From NCBI RefSeq assembly GCF_015706575.1, contig NW_024037063.1:22196927-22260926 (forward strand): a DNA stretch of 64,000 bases, written 5' to 3'. How positions within the stretch are numbered: the stretch's first letter is position 1; each line of letters starts with the position of its first letter. A program made the translations under genes and the position numbers. Below are positions 47,627 through 59,660 of this stretch, piece by piece. The notes under the pieces were generated by a model. It ran no database searches. It worked only from the letters and a program-made list of their open reading frames with translations, and was not told the DNA's origin. This DNA comes from Patiria miniata (taxonomy: Eukaryota > Echinodermata > Asteroidea > Valvatida > Asterinidae).

Positions 47627-47705
47627 AGGGCGGGATTCGAACCCGGGTCTTAGAGGTGGAAGGCGAGGGAAGCACCACAGCGCTGACCCAGCTCCCCTTC
47701 TTGCG
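47627..47705 (-). mobile_element. tRNA-derived SINE head
   Basis: The minus strand has GCTGGGTCAGCGCTGTGGTG, CCTCGCCTTCCACC and CCCGGGTTCGAATCCCGCCC. Same family as 44315-44410. Confidence 0.7.
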
Positions 47706-50700
47706 TCGCTTGTGATTATCATTAGCCCTGTTTAATTCCGGCAAATTAATAAACTTACTAAGAACAAACGGCCTACCAAAGGTTAACGAATAAACCGTCA
47801 TGTAATTTTTCTACCTTGTGAGTGGTCCCTAGCTGATTTTCGCTATATAAACAATTTTCTTAGCTTGTTTGCAACTTTTCCTTCTTAGCAGTGTAGCTGT
47901 TCCGTTAAACCGGGGTTTCTGTCATGCGGTGTATTACGCGGTCCGTCGATCCCATAGCGCGCAGTCGACCCTGTCCCGCTGCCACGGGAAATTAATTAGA
48001 TAAAACAAATAGCGAGCCGTTTTTCATTAGCTTCCTCGCGGTCTGGTGATTGGTGTCGAGTTTTTTTTACGGGGAACAGTGGCCGGCAAATAATATCAGG
48101 TTTGCGGATCATGTTGATGCTTTATGGTCTAAATTGAGTTGGTGTTACCATTAGAAGTCCGAGATCTGAATGATTTATAAATCTCCTGTGAAGAGAGAAA
48201 AAATAGCAGAACTGAAAAAAAAATGAAAAAAGTGGCCAATTATTTGGGAACTTTCTTGAGAAAAAAAATCTAAAAGCTGGTGCGGTAGTGTCGATAGTGA
48301 AATGCAAATTCCGCCACCCCCTCCCCTTACCCAGTTGGATTTGCTGCCGAATTGAGCCCCTTGATTTTATCGAGTCGTCCTAGATTTCACAATGACATTT
48401 GTGTGTTTTGAACTTTCGTACTAACACCAATAATAATTAAGGCAGTGTTCCATACTTGCCACCACCATGTTGTTTGTACTCTTCCATTGTCCCAAACGAA
48501 CTTTCACACAAAATAGGTCAGACACCTTGCGGGTTTATCAAGAACGATCCAAATAATTAACCAGAATGAATAAAAGATCGGCACCACTTTGTCAGATTGT
48601 CATAATGGCCACCTCTAGCGGGTCATAGCCATCTTTCATTATTTGATGCCCCTTTAATAAGGTTTGATGTAGATGAATAAAGACCTGAGACCCTTTTTTA
48701 CCAAAGGGCCACTTTCGACTTCTCTTTTGGCCACAGGCGTCAATTTGCACGCATCTGTCTTGATTGTCACCGTAGTCTTCGCTGAAGACGCAATCGAAGT
48801 CTTTAACAGCAGTAGGTACTGGTCTTATTTGCCAGCATCCACAAACTACGCCTCGAAACTAATCTATGCGTACCTCATCGCTTTGTTCAAAAGATTTCAG
48901 ACAAACTACACACGTACGTACATACTCTTGCTCATTAAAGATGTACATTCATCTACCATTCGTGTGCTTTTTTTTTTTTAACTAGGGCGCCCCCAACGGT
49001 AAACTTGACGATAATCAGAAAAAAAGGACAAACACTCTCAGACAACAAACAGACAATCGGGCCAACAACACGATCCGCCCCAACCCGGCGTATACAGAGA
49101 ACAGAGCCCGTGATAGCTAGCTCGACATCCGAACGACTACCCAATTCATCACTGTTCCCTGCCCACTTTCCCCTGCCTGGAGAAATAAAATCGGACTAAT
49201 AATTCAGCAGCAAGCAGCGATCTGATGGAGAGCCCTTAATGGCTGCTCATCCCCCAGGGAACCGGCGGCTTGTTGCTGACGAGCCAAGATGATCAATTTT
49301 TGATGTATATATCCGGCACCCCGCTAATGAATTTACTCCTCGCGCGCATGCAACGCGCGGTCTTTTGAGCAGGCCACGAACGCGGTCGCGATGGGGGCTC
49401 GGGGCGCATTATCCCCCGTAATCGCTAGCATTCTGACACGCTACACTCCCACCGAATTGGTGGTATATTTCAAGGGGGAATCCCCTCAGGGGGTACAGGA
49501 ATCTTCAAATTCGGAACGGACGACTTGTAATGGATCATTGTCATGCAGGATCAACCGGCTTTCAGCCTCACGTTTTGGTAAATCAATCAAATTAACGAAC
49601 CGGGGGGGGGGGGGGGGGGTTGAAGAAAAACGGTTTAAAAGGAGATTTTATGCTAGACTTGAAGCTATACCACTCCCATTATTACGAATTTCGGTGTTGT
49701 CAATCGACTGTCGCTATCGAAGAATAACACTGTGCCGCTGTACTGCCATTGGTCTGGTGTCTAGAAGCCAAAACAATATTACACGGCTAACTTTAGACTG
49801 GTCCCCGCCCCCATGAAACATGGGGACCGGTAGCAAGTTCCCATTCCATTGATTGGATCACCTCTGCGCGTGCGCAGTATGACACTTTCTAATTCAGCAA
49901 AATTCGAAGATTCTCACCACACAAGCTGCACATTAGTAGCCTTGTTGCCTTGCAATAGACTGGTTGCGCGCTAGCATTATTGTTGTGATTTTGTATTTAG
50001 GGTGCGGGAATCAGACATTTAGGCTAGTCCTGCATATATTTTTCATATAGCATTCATTGCTAGCTATACTTGTCGCTACATTCGAATTCAGAAGGACAAT
50101 GGAGGGACCGATAACCAGTCTAGGCTAACTTATATCGTTGACATAGGGTCATATGAAAATCATACCTCGACTATACGGACGAATAAACCAATCATTATTG
50201 TCATCTCAAAGCCGTAATCAGGTCCGTCCAAAACATCTCACGTGACGTCACAAACTGGGTAAACGAACATTGCTCCGAGTACTTGACTTCTGATGACGAT
50301 GCATCAGCACTGAATCAGTGATTAATTTCAAGATTATTGTGTCAATCCTGAGGGTTAAAAAAACACTCCTCTGGCTGCGATATCGTATTAGGATTGTATT
50401 TGGTAAACAACTTATCCAAGTGTCAACTACAACTTGTGACGTCCAGCGAAGTAAAAACAGCCCCATAGAGAGACATTTTTGTAGTGGGTGTTGTTTACTA
50501 GAGTATATACCCATGTCTCGTTATGTGCTTGAACATCATAATACCCAAACATCTAAAAGTCTACAAAAAAACGCAAGGCATCGCAGTTTTCTGGAAAAAA
50601 TAACCTCCTCGTAAACGCCTCCGTACTTCAGCCGCGCATTAAAGAGAGAGGTTACAACGCAAACTGACACATAATCTGAAACGGTTGGCCGCTTTGGGCG

Positions 50701-50916
50701 TGAAAAAAACGGCTAATTTTAGCCGAGTGACAGGCGCGCTCCCCACAAGGATCCCGGGCAAATCATCAACCGACAAATTTGGAAGCAAATTCTTAGAAGT
50801 GTGGGTCTTTTTTAAGGGGAGTCATACAGGCAGCTGTTGTATCGCCAAATTGATCACCGTCTTTCGCTTAAAACTGGTGCGATGGGCTCTGTGCACTGTG
50901 AATGGGGTTAATGTGG
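47706..50916. other. intergenic, no gene recognised
   Basis: Contains a 17-G run (about 49602-49618), CpG-richer sequence near 49370-49420, and no exon that I can tie to a family. Confidence 0.4.
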
Positions 50917-51240
50917 AGTGCTGTGGCCTCGTGGTTAAGGGCACTGGATTCGTGGTCGGTGGGTAAAGCTGGGGGTTGTGGGTTCCAGTCCAGCCGGGGT
51001 CATGGTGCGTGTGCCCTTGGGCAAGGCACTTTGTCACTCATTGCTTCTCTCCACCCAGGAGTAAATGTATACCTGTGAGGGCAGAGATTGTTATTGTGAT
51101 TGAATAAGCTTGCTTGCGCCTAACAGGCAGCATCGAGCTGTATACTCCCCAGGGAGCTGAGATGGTATTTGGAATGTTTCATTGGCCCAATGATCAGGGG
51201 TAATAATAATACTGTAAGCGCTGTGATTTAGTTTACTAAT
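50917..51240 (+). mobile_element. tRNA-derived SINE, near full length
   Basis: Head GGCCTCGTGGTTAAGGGCAC (A-box region) and GTTGTGGGTTCCAGTCCAGC (B box). Body GGGCAAGGCACTTTGTCACT, then CCTGTGAGGGCAG, then the tail GCAGCATCGAGCTGTATACT shared with 6081-6190. Confidence 0.8.
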
Positions 51241-51431
51241 AAGAGCGTTCTTAAATGCCGATTATTTATGTTCGGTGATATATCATGATACGGGTCCGTC
51301 TACCATAGATGGGAAATTTCGTACAGTGGGCAGATATTCTTGGCTTAAAATATGTCGGTCTTACTTGTCTGTGCTTTGTACCTGTTTGTCGAAGGGACTC
51401 GAACAAGCGACCTTGCGAACTATTGAGGATC

Positions 51432-51720
51432 GCCAAGACAGGGCCGAGCGAGCGCTAGCGGTTAAGAGCACCGGACTCAAACTCTGGTGTTTCTGATCAG
51501 CAGAGTGTGGGTTCGAGTCCCGGTCTTGGCACTTGTGTTCTTAAGCAAGACACTTAACCATTATTGCTTCGTCCTTCGGATGGGCGTACAGCCGTCGGTC
51601 CCGTGCCGTATAATGCACGTAAAATAGCCCATGCAGTAACACTTATCGCTAAGAGAAGGGGTTCGCCCCTGTGTTTCTGGCAGTGCGTTATTATCAGGCT
51701 GCACTTTCAAGGAAGGAAGG
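51432..51720 (+). mobile_element. tRNA-Leu-derived SINE
   Basis: 51432-51530 folds like a Leu tRNA: acceptor halves GCCAAGAC and GTCTTGGC, A box GCTAGCGGTTAAGAGC, CAA at the anticodon position (GGACTCAAACTCT), a long variable arm, and B box GGGTTCGAGTCCC. It is followed by a SINE core (AAGCAAGACACTTAACC, then CGTCCTTCGGATGGG and CCGTCGGTCCCGTG) widespread in animal SINEs. A 3' GGAA repeat ends it. Confidence 0.8.
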
Positions 51721-51721
51721 A

Positions 51722-51778
51722 AGGGTATAGCTCAGTTGGTAGAGCGACGGTACGGCGTTCCGAAGGCCACAGGTTAAC
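51722..51778 (+). repeat. partial tRNA-like sequence
   Basis: GGGTATAGCTCAGTTGGTAG is a good A-box half. The expected B box is broken (ACAGGTTAACATC), so it is a pseudo-tRNA or SINE fragment. Confidence 0.55.
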
Positions 51779-52234
51779 ATCAGTCTCCAGTCAATATTGT
51801 CATACATATAATACATTTCAAACCGAACTTTCCCTAATTGTCAGAACATCTTTTTTTTTCGCACAGATATACAATCACTGGCACAACTCGAGTGTAAATG
51901 CAGAAAATGCAAAGTCAATCACACCAGGAAAAAAATCCCTTTGTTTTACCATCCTCCCACGCCAAAAAAGCCACCTAACGTGACCTTTATTCTATACGAC
52001 ACTAACATTGTACGGGTGAAAAAATCCGGAGTGCATTATTTGTCGTTGTTACTGTGTTACGTGCTCGTCCCAAGCTATACACATCGTTGTACGATTGTCA
52101 TTCCACTGTTTACCAAAGGGAAAAATTGATCAATGCAGCGTTCAGCTTTAAGCCCAAACGCACTTAGCCCGTCAGTTAGGATACCAAAACAGACTACATT
52201 TACATTATCTTCCATTTTGCAAATAACAGTTGTC

Positions 52235-52354
52235 ATATAAACTTTGGACTCCTATGAAATCTGGTCTCTTCAATACCTATGATCTCTAACCCTCACACGT
52301 GACCTGTATCTTCACTTAGGCATGCGCAGTACAGCTAAGGAGTCTGAATTTCAT
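52235..52354 (+). mobile_element. 120-bp MITE, copy 2
   Basis: ATATAAACTTTGGACTCC at the start, GGAGTCTGAATTTCAT at the end, and the shared internal ATCTTCACTTAGGCATGCGC. Confidence 0.75.
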
Positions 52355-52551
52355 TTCCAAATTTCTCCTTTCACTTGTCAGTCGGGATATTCCTTCCATT
52401 TTTCTTGATTATGAACACGATATGACCTCCTTTATAAAGTACGCGTTGACGTTCACAACAAAAATAAAAGTGAAGTGAAATAAGAAATTCTTAAATAAGA
52501 CTAAGGCTAGTCTGGTGAAGCTAATCTCATATATTAAATATATTCAATTGA

Positions 52552-53015
52552 TTAACCCTAAAAGGGCGGGGTTATTTTGACCATCTCTCAGCCGGGGGGG
52601 GGCGGATTCCGCCCCCTAAGATCTCGGCCATCGAAAGACGAAAAATTTTGAAACTCGGTACATGCATAGAGCAACTCATCATGAACATACCCAAGAAATT
52701 TCATGACTCTAGGTCAAAGGGTTTTTGGAATTATGGCTAATTGATTATGCATAAAATTATGTATGAATGGTAATTCTGCTCTGTGTACACGACGTATATG
52801 GGAAAATTCAGTCTTCACGACGAATAGCGCCGGAAAAATTTTCGCTGCGCGGAAAGCCGTGGTCCGATTTTTGTGTTTTTGGTATCAAAAGATGCGCAAG
52901 GCTCGAGGCTAAAAAGTCATAACAGCTTGGGTCGCGAAAAAAAAAGTTTCAAGGCTATCTCGGAAAAAGCTGAGGGGGGGGGGGATTGCCCCCCTTGCCC
53001 TTTTATTAGGGTTAA
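52552..53015. mobile_element. piggyBac-like MITE (TTAA-flanked)
   Basis: TTAACCCTAAAAGGGCGGGG at the left and CCCTTTTATTAGGGTTAA at the right. The TTAA target duplication and CCCT termini fit the piggyBac superfamily. Subterminal GGCGGATTCCGCCCCC and GGGGATTGCCCCCC palindromes. 464 bp including both TTAA; no transposase. Confidence 0.8.
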
Positions 53016-53039
53016 GAATGGCTATGAAATGGAAGCCTT

Positions 53040-53190
53040 TTCATACATTGGGTCTGCACAATGGGCAGGATTTAGCCCATTCATTGGCATTACGGAGTAA
53101 TCCTATACGATAGCACTGCCCAGATCACAAGTGACAGTCAGTCAGCGAGATAGGTACAAAGAGGACACTACACTGGCCTTTGAGACCATC
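53040..53190 (-). mobile_element. TGAC-repeat interspersed element, reverse copy
   Basis: GGGCAGGATTTAGCCCATTC, AATCCTATACGATAGCACTG and CAGTCAGTCAGCGAGATAGG in order, 25 bp from the piggyBac-like MITE. Confidence 0.8.
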
Positions 53191-54382
53191 GAGACTATTT
53201 AATATAATTGTACTTTATAATTATGACAAATATGATATTTCTGTCCTAATTTTCATGGTCAACCCATGACTGTTTTGGAGAAGAATGTTCGGGCTGAATG
53301 GTAACATCGCCACGCGAGACAAAAGTGTCACAATTAAATTTCTCCTTCAAATTAGCGCAATAAAAGCAGCCACGACGACAGTTCTGCTCTCTGGAATGAT
53401 GAAACATACATGACACTTAACTTGACATTCACCTCCGAAATCCTTGCCTGGTTCGCGCCATTGTGCCACTAGCAATGACGTCACACCCCCACGAAATTCA
53501 TTGAACTTATACGCGGCAACTGGTCACAATACGCAACCTTGCAACCTTGCAACCATGCAATACACCCTGAAGAAGGACAAAATGTCCAACAAGTCGGCAA
53601 AGCAATAACTGGTTGAGCACTACTAAAGTTTATATTCTTCATTAGTGCTACACAGCACCCCATTTTGTTATTGGTCCCAAAACGCGACGTAAATTTGCTT
53701 TGCAATGTGCAGTTCGTGCTCCAAAAAAAAAAAAAAACACCGCTAGAGCTGCGTGCGCGCACTTTATGTCCAATCAAAGATAAATTATTCACGAACAAGA
53801 TATTATTATATGCAATCGGGCTGACAGCGGTCCATCTTTTTAATGACCATAATAAAGCTCGTCATTTTGGGGGGAAACGGGCAGAATTTTTTTCGGATTA
53901 ATTTCAGTGCACATAAATTGATTTCTCTACCGACGCGGATTATTATATGCAACTCGCCAATCCGTAGGGACGAGTTTCCGTTGTTCGTGTACAGTCAAAA
54001 TACATGCCATCCCCCTCATTAAATCTTAATAGGCAAGAAGATTAATTGCAGTCATAAATTTGTTATATATTTCCCCCCGTTTTGATGGGAACAAAGGCAA
54101 CACGGTGTGCGTTGGACATTAGCGTCGGCGCCAGTCATTCAGAACCAACGAAAGGTGGCAAATTACAAAACGACATTTACCTCAGGAAGGGGTGGGCGAG
54201 GTTATGTTTGCAGGGAGGCAGAACCAATCTTTCAGGCCTAAGATATTGCTTTAAAATAATTTGCACCAAAATTGCAAAAATAGATTATTAGAAAAACAAG
54301 ACTATATGTCTATGGTCGAAGGTGTCTAGTTAGTGCTCAATGAAAACGGACAGGCTTATGCAAGTGTAATGGACAAGGGGGA

Positions 54383-54590
54383 GTGAGTCGGTCAGTCTAT
54401 CAGACAAACTCCGTCAGTCAGTCAGTCACTCGGGGAGACATGCAGACAGACTCGGGGAGTCAGTCAAGCAGTCAGACGGACGTGTCGGGGAGACAGACAG
54501 AATTAGGGAGTCAGTCGGTCGGTCGGTCGGTCAGGCAGTCACTACAGATAGGTGCAAAGAGAACACTAGGCTGGCCCTCTTGGACCAGCA
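54383..54590 (-). repeat. expanded AGTC-repeat element
   Basis: GTCAGTCAGTC and GTCGGTCGGTCGGTCAGGCA tracts followed by ACTAGGCTGGCCCTCTTGGA, the terminal part of the TGAC family in reverse. Confidence 0.75.
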
Positions 54591-54632
54591 AAAACAGGGC
54601 CGAATCTAGAGCTGTTGAGACTAAAAGGATCA

Positions 54633-54702
54633 TTAACCCTAACTCCCTAGGGGGTGTGCAAAATTATATTGAAATTGGAGGATTCAGGACTGCTAGGGTT
54701 AA
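54633..54702. mobile_element. 70-bp TTAA-flanked mini element
   Basis: TTAACCCTAACTCCCTAGGG at the left and CTGCTAGGGTTAA at the right, sharing CCCTA ends and TTAA flanks with 52552-53015. Probably an internally deleted relative. Confidence 0.55.
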
Positions 54703-55499
54703 TGGTTCATTTGGTACTTAGCAAAATTAGGTCATGCAGTAGCAATATACATCACAAGATTGTTGGTTTGGTTGCCTGTTCTCATTTTCTTAAACCAAGC
54801 ATCATCTGTGCCATCACATTGTGTTGTTTTAACACATAGTCTGTTGTAGGTTAGTCCCTTTTTCCAAATCAAAGTTAAAACAAGCCGACATTACCGGAAA
54901 TGTTTTGTTTTGTTTTATTTTAACATGCCAAATGTTATTATTGTCCACATTTCCTGGTTTCCTGTTAAAACAGGAAAGGCAAAATTGCCTTCCCAGAATT
55001 TGGAGAAAATGATAAAGATCGTTTTGTTCATTAGCTCTTTCGATTTTCATTCTGTGGCTTATGGTTCAAGATAGCCCTTTAGTCCGTTACCTCGACTAAA
55101 CCCGCCACAAATACAACATTCTCAGAAAACCAAACTCATGAGAGTAAAATGTGACCAATTCCTGTGAATTTGTATCCCTCCCCCACCCACCACCTCCGCA
55201 AAGAAAGTCCCATTTTATCAAATCCAACCCACTATTTTTTATTTAGTGTGGCAGCCGATAACGCACACCTCATCTTCCCTGTGTTAAATCGTGTGTGGCA
55301 CATAAGGGATTTGTACTTTCAGATACACTGTATACAAACTATACTACGGTGTTAAAATAACGTTGTGAGGTCTCAATATTGGACGAGTATTGCGCTATAA
55401 AAATAGAGTACATGTAATAAATAAAACAAAAATATAAATCTAGCGTGGATTTTGTAGGGTGATTTCAGAGTTTAGCCGGGATTTCTAAACTAGGTAGCC

Positions 55500-55580
55500 A
55501 ACCAAGTAGAGCTGGTTCACACAGGGATACTGACTATGAATTATCCGGAGGTCGCAGGTTCAAGCCCCGCTCAATACATT
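55500..55580 (+). repeat. possible tRNA-derived SINE fragment
   Basis: GGAGGTCGCAGGTTCAAGCC has a B-box-like GGTTCAAGCCC. The 5' half is degenerate. Confidence 0.4.
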
Positions 55581-55659
55581 CACTTTCTTTATTCAACTTT
55601 TCAAAATTCTATTTCAATTGAGCCGGCTATTCACAGAAAAACTTTTCACAGAAAGTCTT

Positions 55660-55815
55660 TTCATTCATCTGGTGTACACAATGGGACGGATTTTGTCCAT
55701 GCATCGTGGGCGCAGTGTAATCCTATACGATAGCACTGCCCGGCTTCAGGCGACGATCAGTCAAGTTAGTCAGTCAGTCAGTGAGGTACCAGAACAACTA
55801 TTTGCCTAGACAAGT
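55660..55815 (-). mobile_element. TGAC-repeat interspersed element, reverse copy
   Basis: AATCCTATACGATAGCACTG, CCCGGCTTCAGGCGACGATC and AGTCAGTCAGTCAGTGAGG. Confidence 0.8.
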
Positions 55816-56394
55816 TTGTCATCTGACATTGTAGCAAAGACTCTCTTAAAAGACAAAAAATAACCAGCCTTTGTTTTTTTTTACTATACAGGTATATTTC
55901 TCGCTCGTTTTATCCTTTAAACTTTCAAGACCTTTTGCTGAGTTCACCGTAAGGTCGATGTTGCTATCGACCCACTATAACCTTTTCAAATTACTACTGC
56001 TCAGCTCGCGAGTTAAGCGAATGTAGCCGGGCGACTTAATGGATGGAATACGCCGAAACGCTGGCACATGTGTCCACGTTGATTTTTATGAATGACATTC
56101 ACGCAAACTTGGCAGTTATCCAAGGTTTGCCCCCATCAATGAGAGGAGACATTTTGTATTGATTGCTTCCGTGGCGTTATCAGCTGAGGCGTGTCTAGTA
56201 CGCGAGTAATGCGAAGGATCACTCGGGAATCAAATCTCGCGACACGTGGCCTATTTCGCCTGACTGAGCAGACATGGCTTAGCGTAAAATGCATTCATGT
56301 CAAAACGTAATTCCACCTTTCATTTGTGGTTAATCCTCATTCATTATTTTGCCCCTGATGTCAACCTGCACTCTCACTAAGTTTTCTAAGAAGG

Positions 56395-56625
56395 TCATCC
56401 CGGTGTCCTTGCTCTTTTGCATCTATCTCAATGACTGACTCAGTGACTGACTGACCGACTGATTCTCACGTGTGACCTGGGCAGTGCTATCGTATAGGAT
56501 TGCCCCATAATGGATAAACCGATGTCATATGAAATTTGGACTCCTGTGAAATCTGGCCTTAAGACTCTCAGCCAATCAAATAGATTGGCGGCTTTCTAGG
56601 ACCAATTAGGCTTGTCTTGTTACTT
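56395..56625 (+). mobile_element. TGAC-repeat element joined to a 120-bp-MITE end
   Basis: GACTGACTCAGTGACTGACT, then GGGCAGTGCTATCGTATAGG, then TGTCATATGAAATTTGGACTC, the left end of the 120-bp MITE family. Confidence 0.7.
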
Positions 56626-57557
56626 GAATATATTTTTCCTATTGTTTTTTTTTCGTATTGTTTTGTCAGCTTTTTGTTAAATACAGTTATACTTCTGTCT
56701 TTTTATCGAGCGAAATAATCAACCATGGTCTTATCTTATTTTGTTGATGTTTTGTTTGGGTATACGTCGTCCTATATAGTTCTCTGCTTTATAGTGCATT
56801 TCCAAATTTCTCTGCAAGGGGGCTTGCGGGAAATAAATTGCTTTTTGGCACCCGAAGACAATCTTGTATCGTAACGGGGCAAACGGAAGGTGAGAAATAA
56901 CAGACCAGAAAATGTCAAGACGGTTTGTTTGCCTCTTGGAACACTTAGCAGTACAGTTAATTGTCATTGGGGCAGGCCGGTTGCGCATGACACATCTTGC
57001 CGTTTCCGTATTCACGACTCTTCAAGACGCTTCCCCAGAGGTGTAACCTTGCGTCATTCACAGACCCTCTCCCGCTGAAAATTCCCCCATCATCAAAGAC
57101 ATGATAGACGGAATATGAAATGATGTTTGTCGGAATTTGTTTACGGCATTTGGCCGTTCCAGTGCTAATGTATGCGCACGAAAGTGGCCTTTTTACCCCC
57201 TCCTCGATCGAGCCCTTTGGGAATGTTTAGTCTCGCGTTGTGCCTTCTTATTTAACGCCTCCCTGTTTGATTATGTATTGCAAATGCATGGAATTATTGC
57301 TGTTTATAGTTTGTCGAAGGCTCAATTCCATGCGTCAACAAATTCTGACCTTATTCTCTTTCATGTCTACCGAACGCTTTGACTGCATCGCATCAGGATA
57401 AGCACTGTTTATACAAGTACATAATTATGTTTTTGAACAATATTATTATTACATTCAACTATTTATAGGCTTCCATAAAACAGGGTTATTTCTGATTTAT
57501 TTTAAATGCTTATTTTGACACAACTTCAAATTCATTCCATAATTGGAATGAATACAC

Positions 57558-59106
57558 ATGGGCAATTCCAAGAAAACAGGAACATGATAAACCCAAAAAA
57601 TCAAATTCATTCCTGAACTTTCTTTTCATTTTGAAGTTATTGCTAATAGATGTAAGGACCAGGATATAAACTTTTTTAGTCAAATTTTCATCGTTTTCTA
57701 TGAAATATGTCACGTTTCTTCCTGGTGATGTTTGGCTTATAAAATGTACTACTTTATGTGCATTTTCATTTGTTTGCATATTTTTCTTGGAAAAAGCATT
57801 AGTAACAAACTTATTATGCAATTTAGTAGTATGACTTTATACCTTAAAAACAATAAAATAAAAATCTGCCCATGACTTTTGCAGGTGCACAGCTGTTGAC
57901 ACTTAGCCATATGAAATGCCAGTGACGAAAAGATCTCTTTTTTATTATTATTTTAAACTGGTAGTGATTATATTGCTGACAATTGATAATTTGCTTCTCC
58001 CACCTATACCAAGTATAAAAGCAACAAGTATTAAAACCAAAAACCCAGCACATTATAATAGAGAGCCCTTGAAATTTGAAATGCGAGTGACAAATGAAAT
58101 GCGAGTGACAAATGAAATGCGACTGGCGGTATCACTTTTTATTATAAGAATGCAGACAGAGAAGCTCTTAGATGGTAATATTGAGGGAAATGCATAGTAC
58201 ATTGTGCATGCACTAAGTATGCATATTTTCGTAGATCTATAGAAGGCAGGCATCATTTATGGTACCCATGATGCATTGTATCTCCATAGGAACAGTTCCA
58301 AGTTTTATATCTATATGAACAGTCCGATCCTACACAAATAAAACTTGTAAGTTAACTGTTGAAAGTCAATTTTGGTGAAATAATTCATGCTCCTGCTGCT
58401 AAGGTTGTGAGTTCATTGAAATAGTACATGAGTGGATGAACACAATTCACTGTTTAATAACTAATAGGCATGGGATCGGGACTGCAGAAACTAGAAAGCT
58501 AGTGCCTTTGCGGCTGCGGATCACTAAATTACAGTACATTTGTAAATATTTCAGAAAACACTTTTTTTCCATTGTAATTAATATTTTGAGTCTTTTTAAA
58601 CAACTTTGTAGGTTGTTTGAAAAGACAAAGCCCAGATTTGATAAGAATTGTAGAGGAAAAGCTTCATTTTGATAATAACTTAGTTAGTTGACAAACTGAA
58701 ATGCGAGTGACTGAAATGCGAGTGACGACACTTTTCCCCCTAACTTAAAAACAGTTAGTTGTTGAAGATATTTGTTGCCCTCATTTATACTTCAGTATGG
58801 TAAATATCTAGTTCATATAACCATTTGGTTGTGGTGCGTTTGGTTTGAGGAGACTTTTCAATTAAAACTAAGACAATTTTTGGCATGTCCTTATGACGAA
58901 ATGCGAGTGACATTTTTTTCCAACAGTGCCATGCTCATAATAGGATCCTTAAATTTTTCATTATTCCATATAGGGTTAAAGCCTTAGATATTGAGTATTT
59001 CCAAACCAAAAATGAAAGAGTAATTCTCTTTTTCGTAAGAAGTACACCACTAAGATTGAAAAAGGATGCAAAAAAGTGCCATGCGAGTGACACTGGAATC
59101 GCCCAT
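57558..59106. mobile_element. 1.55-kb transposon-like element with repeated GAAATGCGAGTGAC motif
   Basis: The ends ATGGGCAATTCCA (57558-57570) and TGGAATCGCCCAT (59094-59106) are 13-bp inverted repeats with one mismatch. Between them the 14-mer GAAATGCGAGTGAC or close variants occurs eight times in one orientation: 57913, 58078, 58096, 58114, 58698, 58713, 58898 and 59078. No recognisable transposase; likely non-autonomous. Confidence 0.65.
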
Positions 59107-59519
59107 ATGTGTTGCTGCTTCTTTTATTCCCTCTTTTATTTTATTTTTTTTTTTTGGGGGGGGGGGAGTTGTGAAGAGACGGGGATTGTTTTTCCTTTTG
59201 CTATTTTTTGTTGCTTGCATTTGATTTCGTTCAGTTTTGTTTTCTTCTTTGTTGATATTACTTTTGTGAAACAGATGTACACTCGTACACAGTGAGTGTA
59301 CATGATAGACTGACAAAAGTTGGAGAAAATATTCAATTATCCAGTTTCCGATAATTATTACATTATTGAATGCTCTTCCCGATTTTCCCCCTCCAAGTCC
59401 GCCCCCTCCACGCCCCGTCCCTTAATTTACCACTATTGTGATATTTGAACAGCTGTTGAGGTTATGGTGCCTATGACATGCGCCCTCTTGCGGCCGTGCT
59501 GACACCAAAACAAAAGTTT

Positions 59520-59660
59520 TGTTTTCCGAAAGCCACTTACAGGCGTCTGTACTTTGCCAAATTTGTGGTTTATTTATCCGAAATTGAAAACATTTGTCTG
59601 ATCCGTTCTCCCATGTAAACTGAGGCTCACAGTGCGGCATAAACTATACCGACCTCATAA
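59520..59660 (-). pseudogene. possible orphan C-type-lectin-like exon
   Basis: The minus strand reads CEPQFTWENGSDKCFQFRIN then KPQIWQSTDAC, resembling the start of a C-type lectin domain (C, W, GxxCYxF, W, C order). GCCTGTAAGT offers a donor after the last Cys codon start. Spacing is slightly off (second Trp to Cys is +6, usually +7), no strong acceptor is seen, and no partner exons were found nearby. It could be a relic or chance. Confidence 0.25.

Noticed and set aside
48673..48981. 102-residue plus frame with hydrophobic stretches
   Set aside because: No convincing signal peptide, splice context or family resemblance.
54383..54721. 112-residue Ser/Gln/Thr-rich frame
   Set aside because: Produced by the AGTC repeat tract of an interspersed element.
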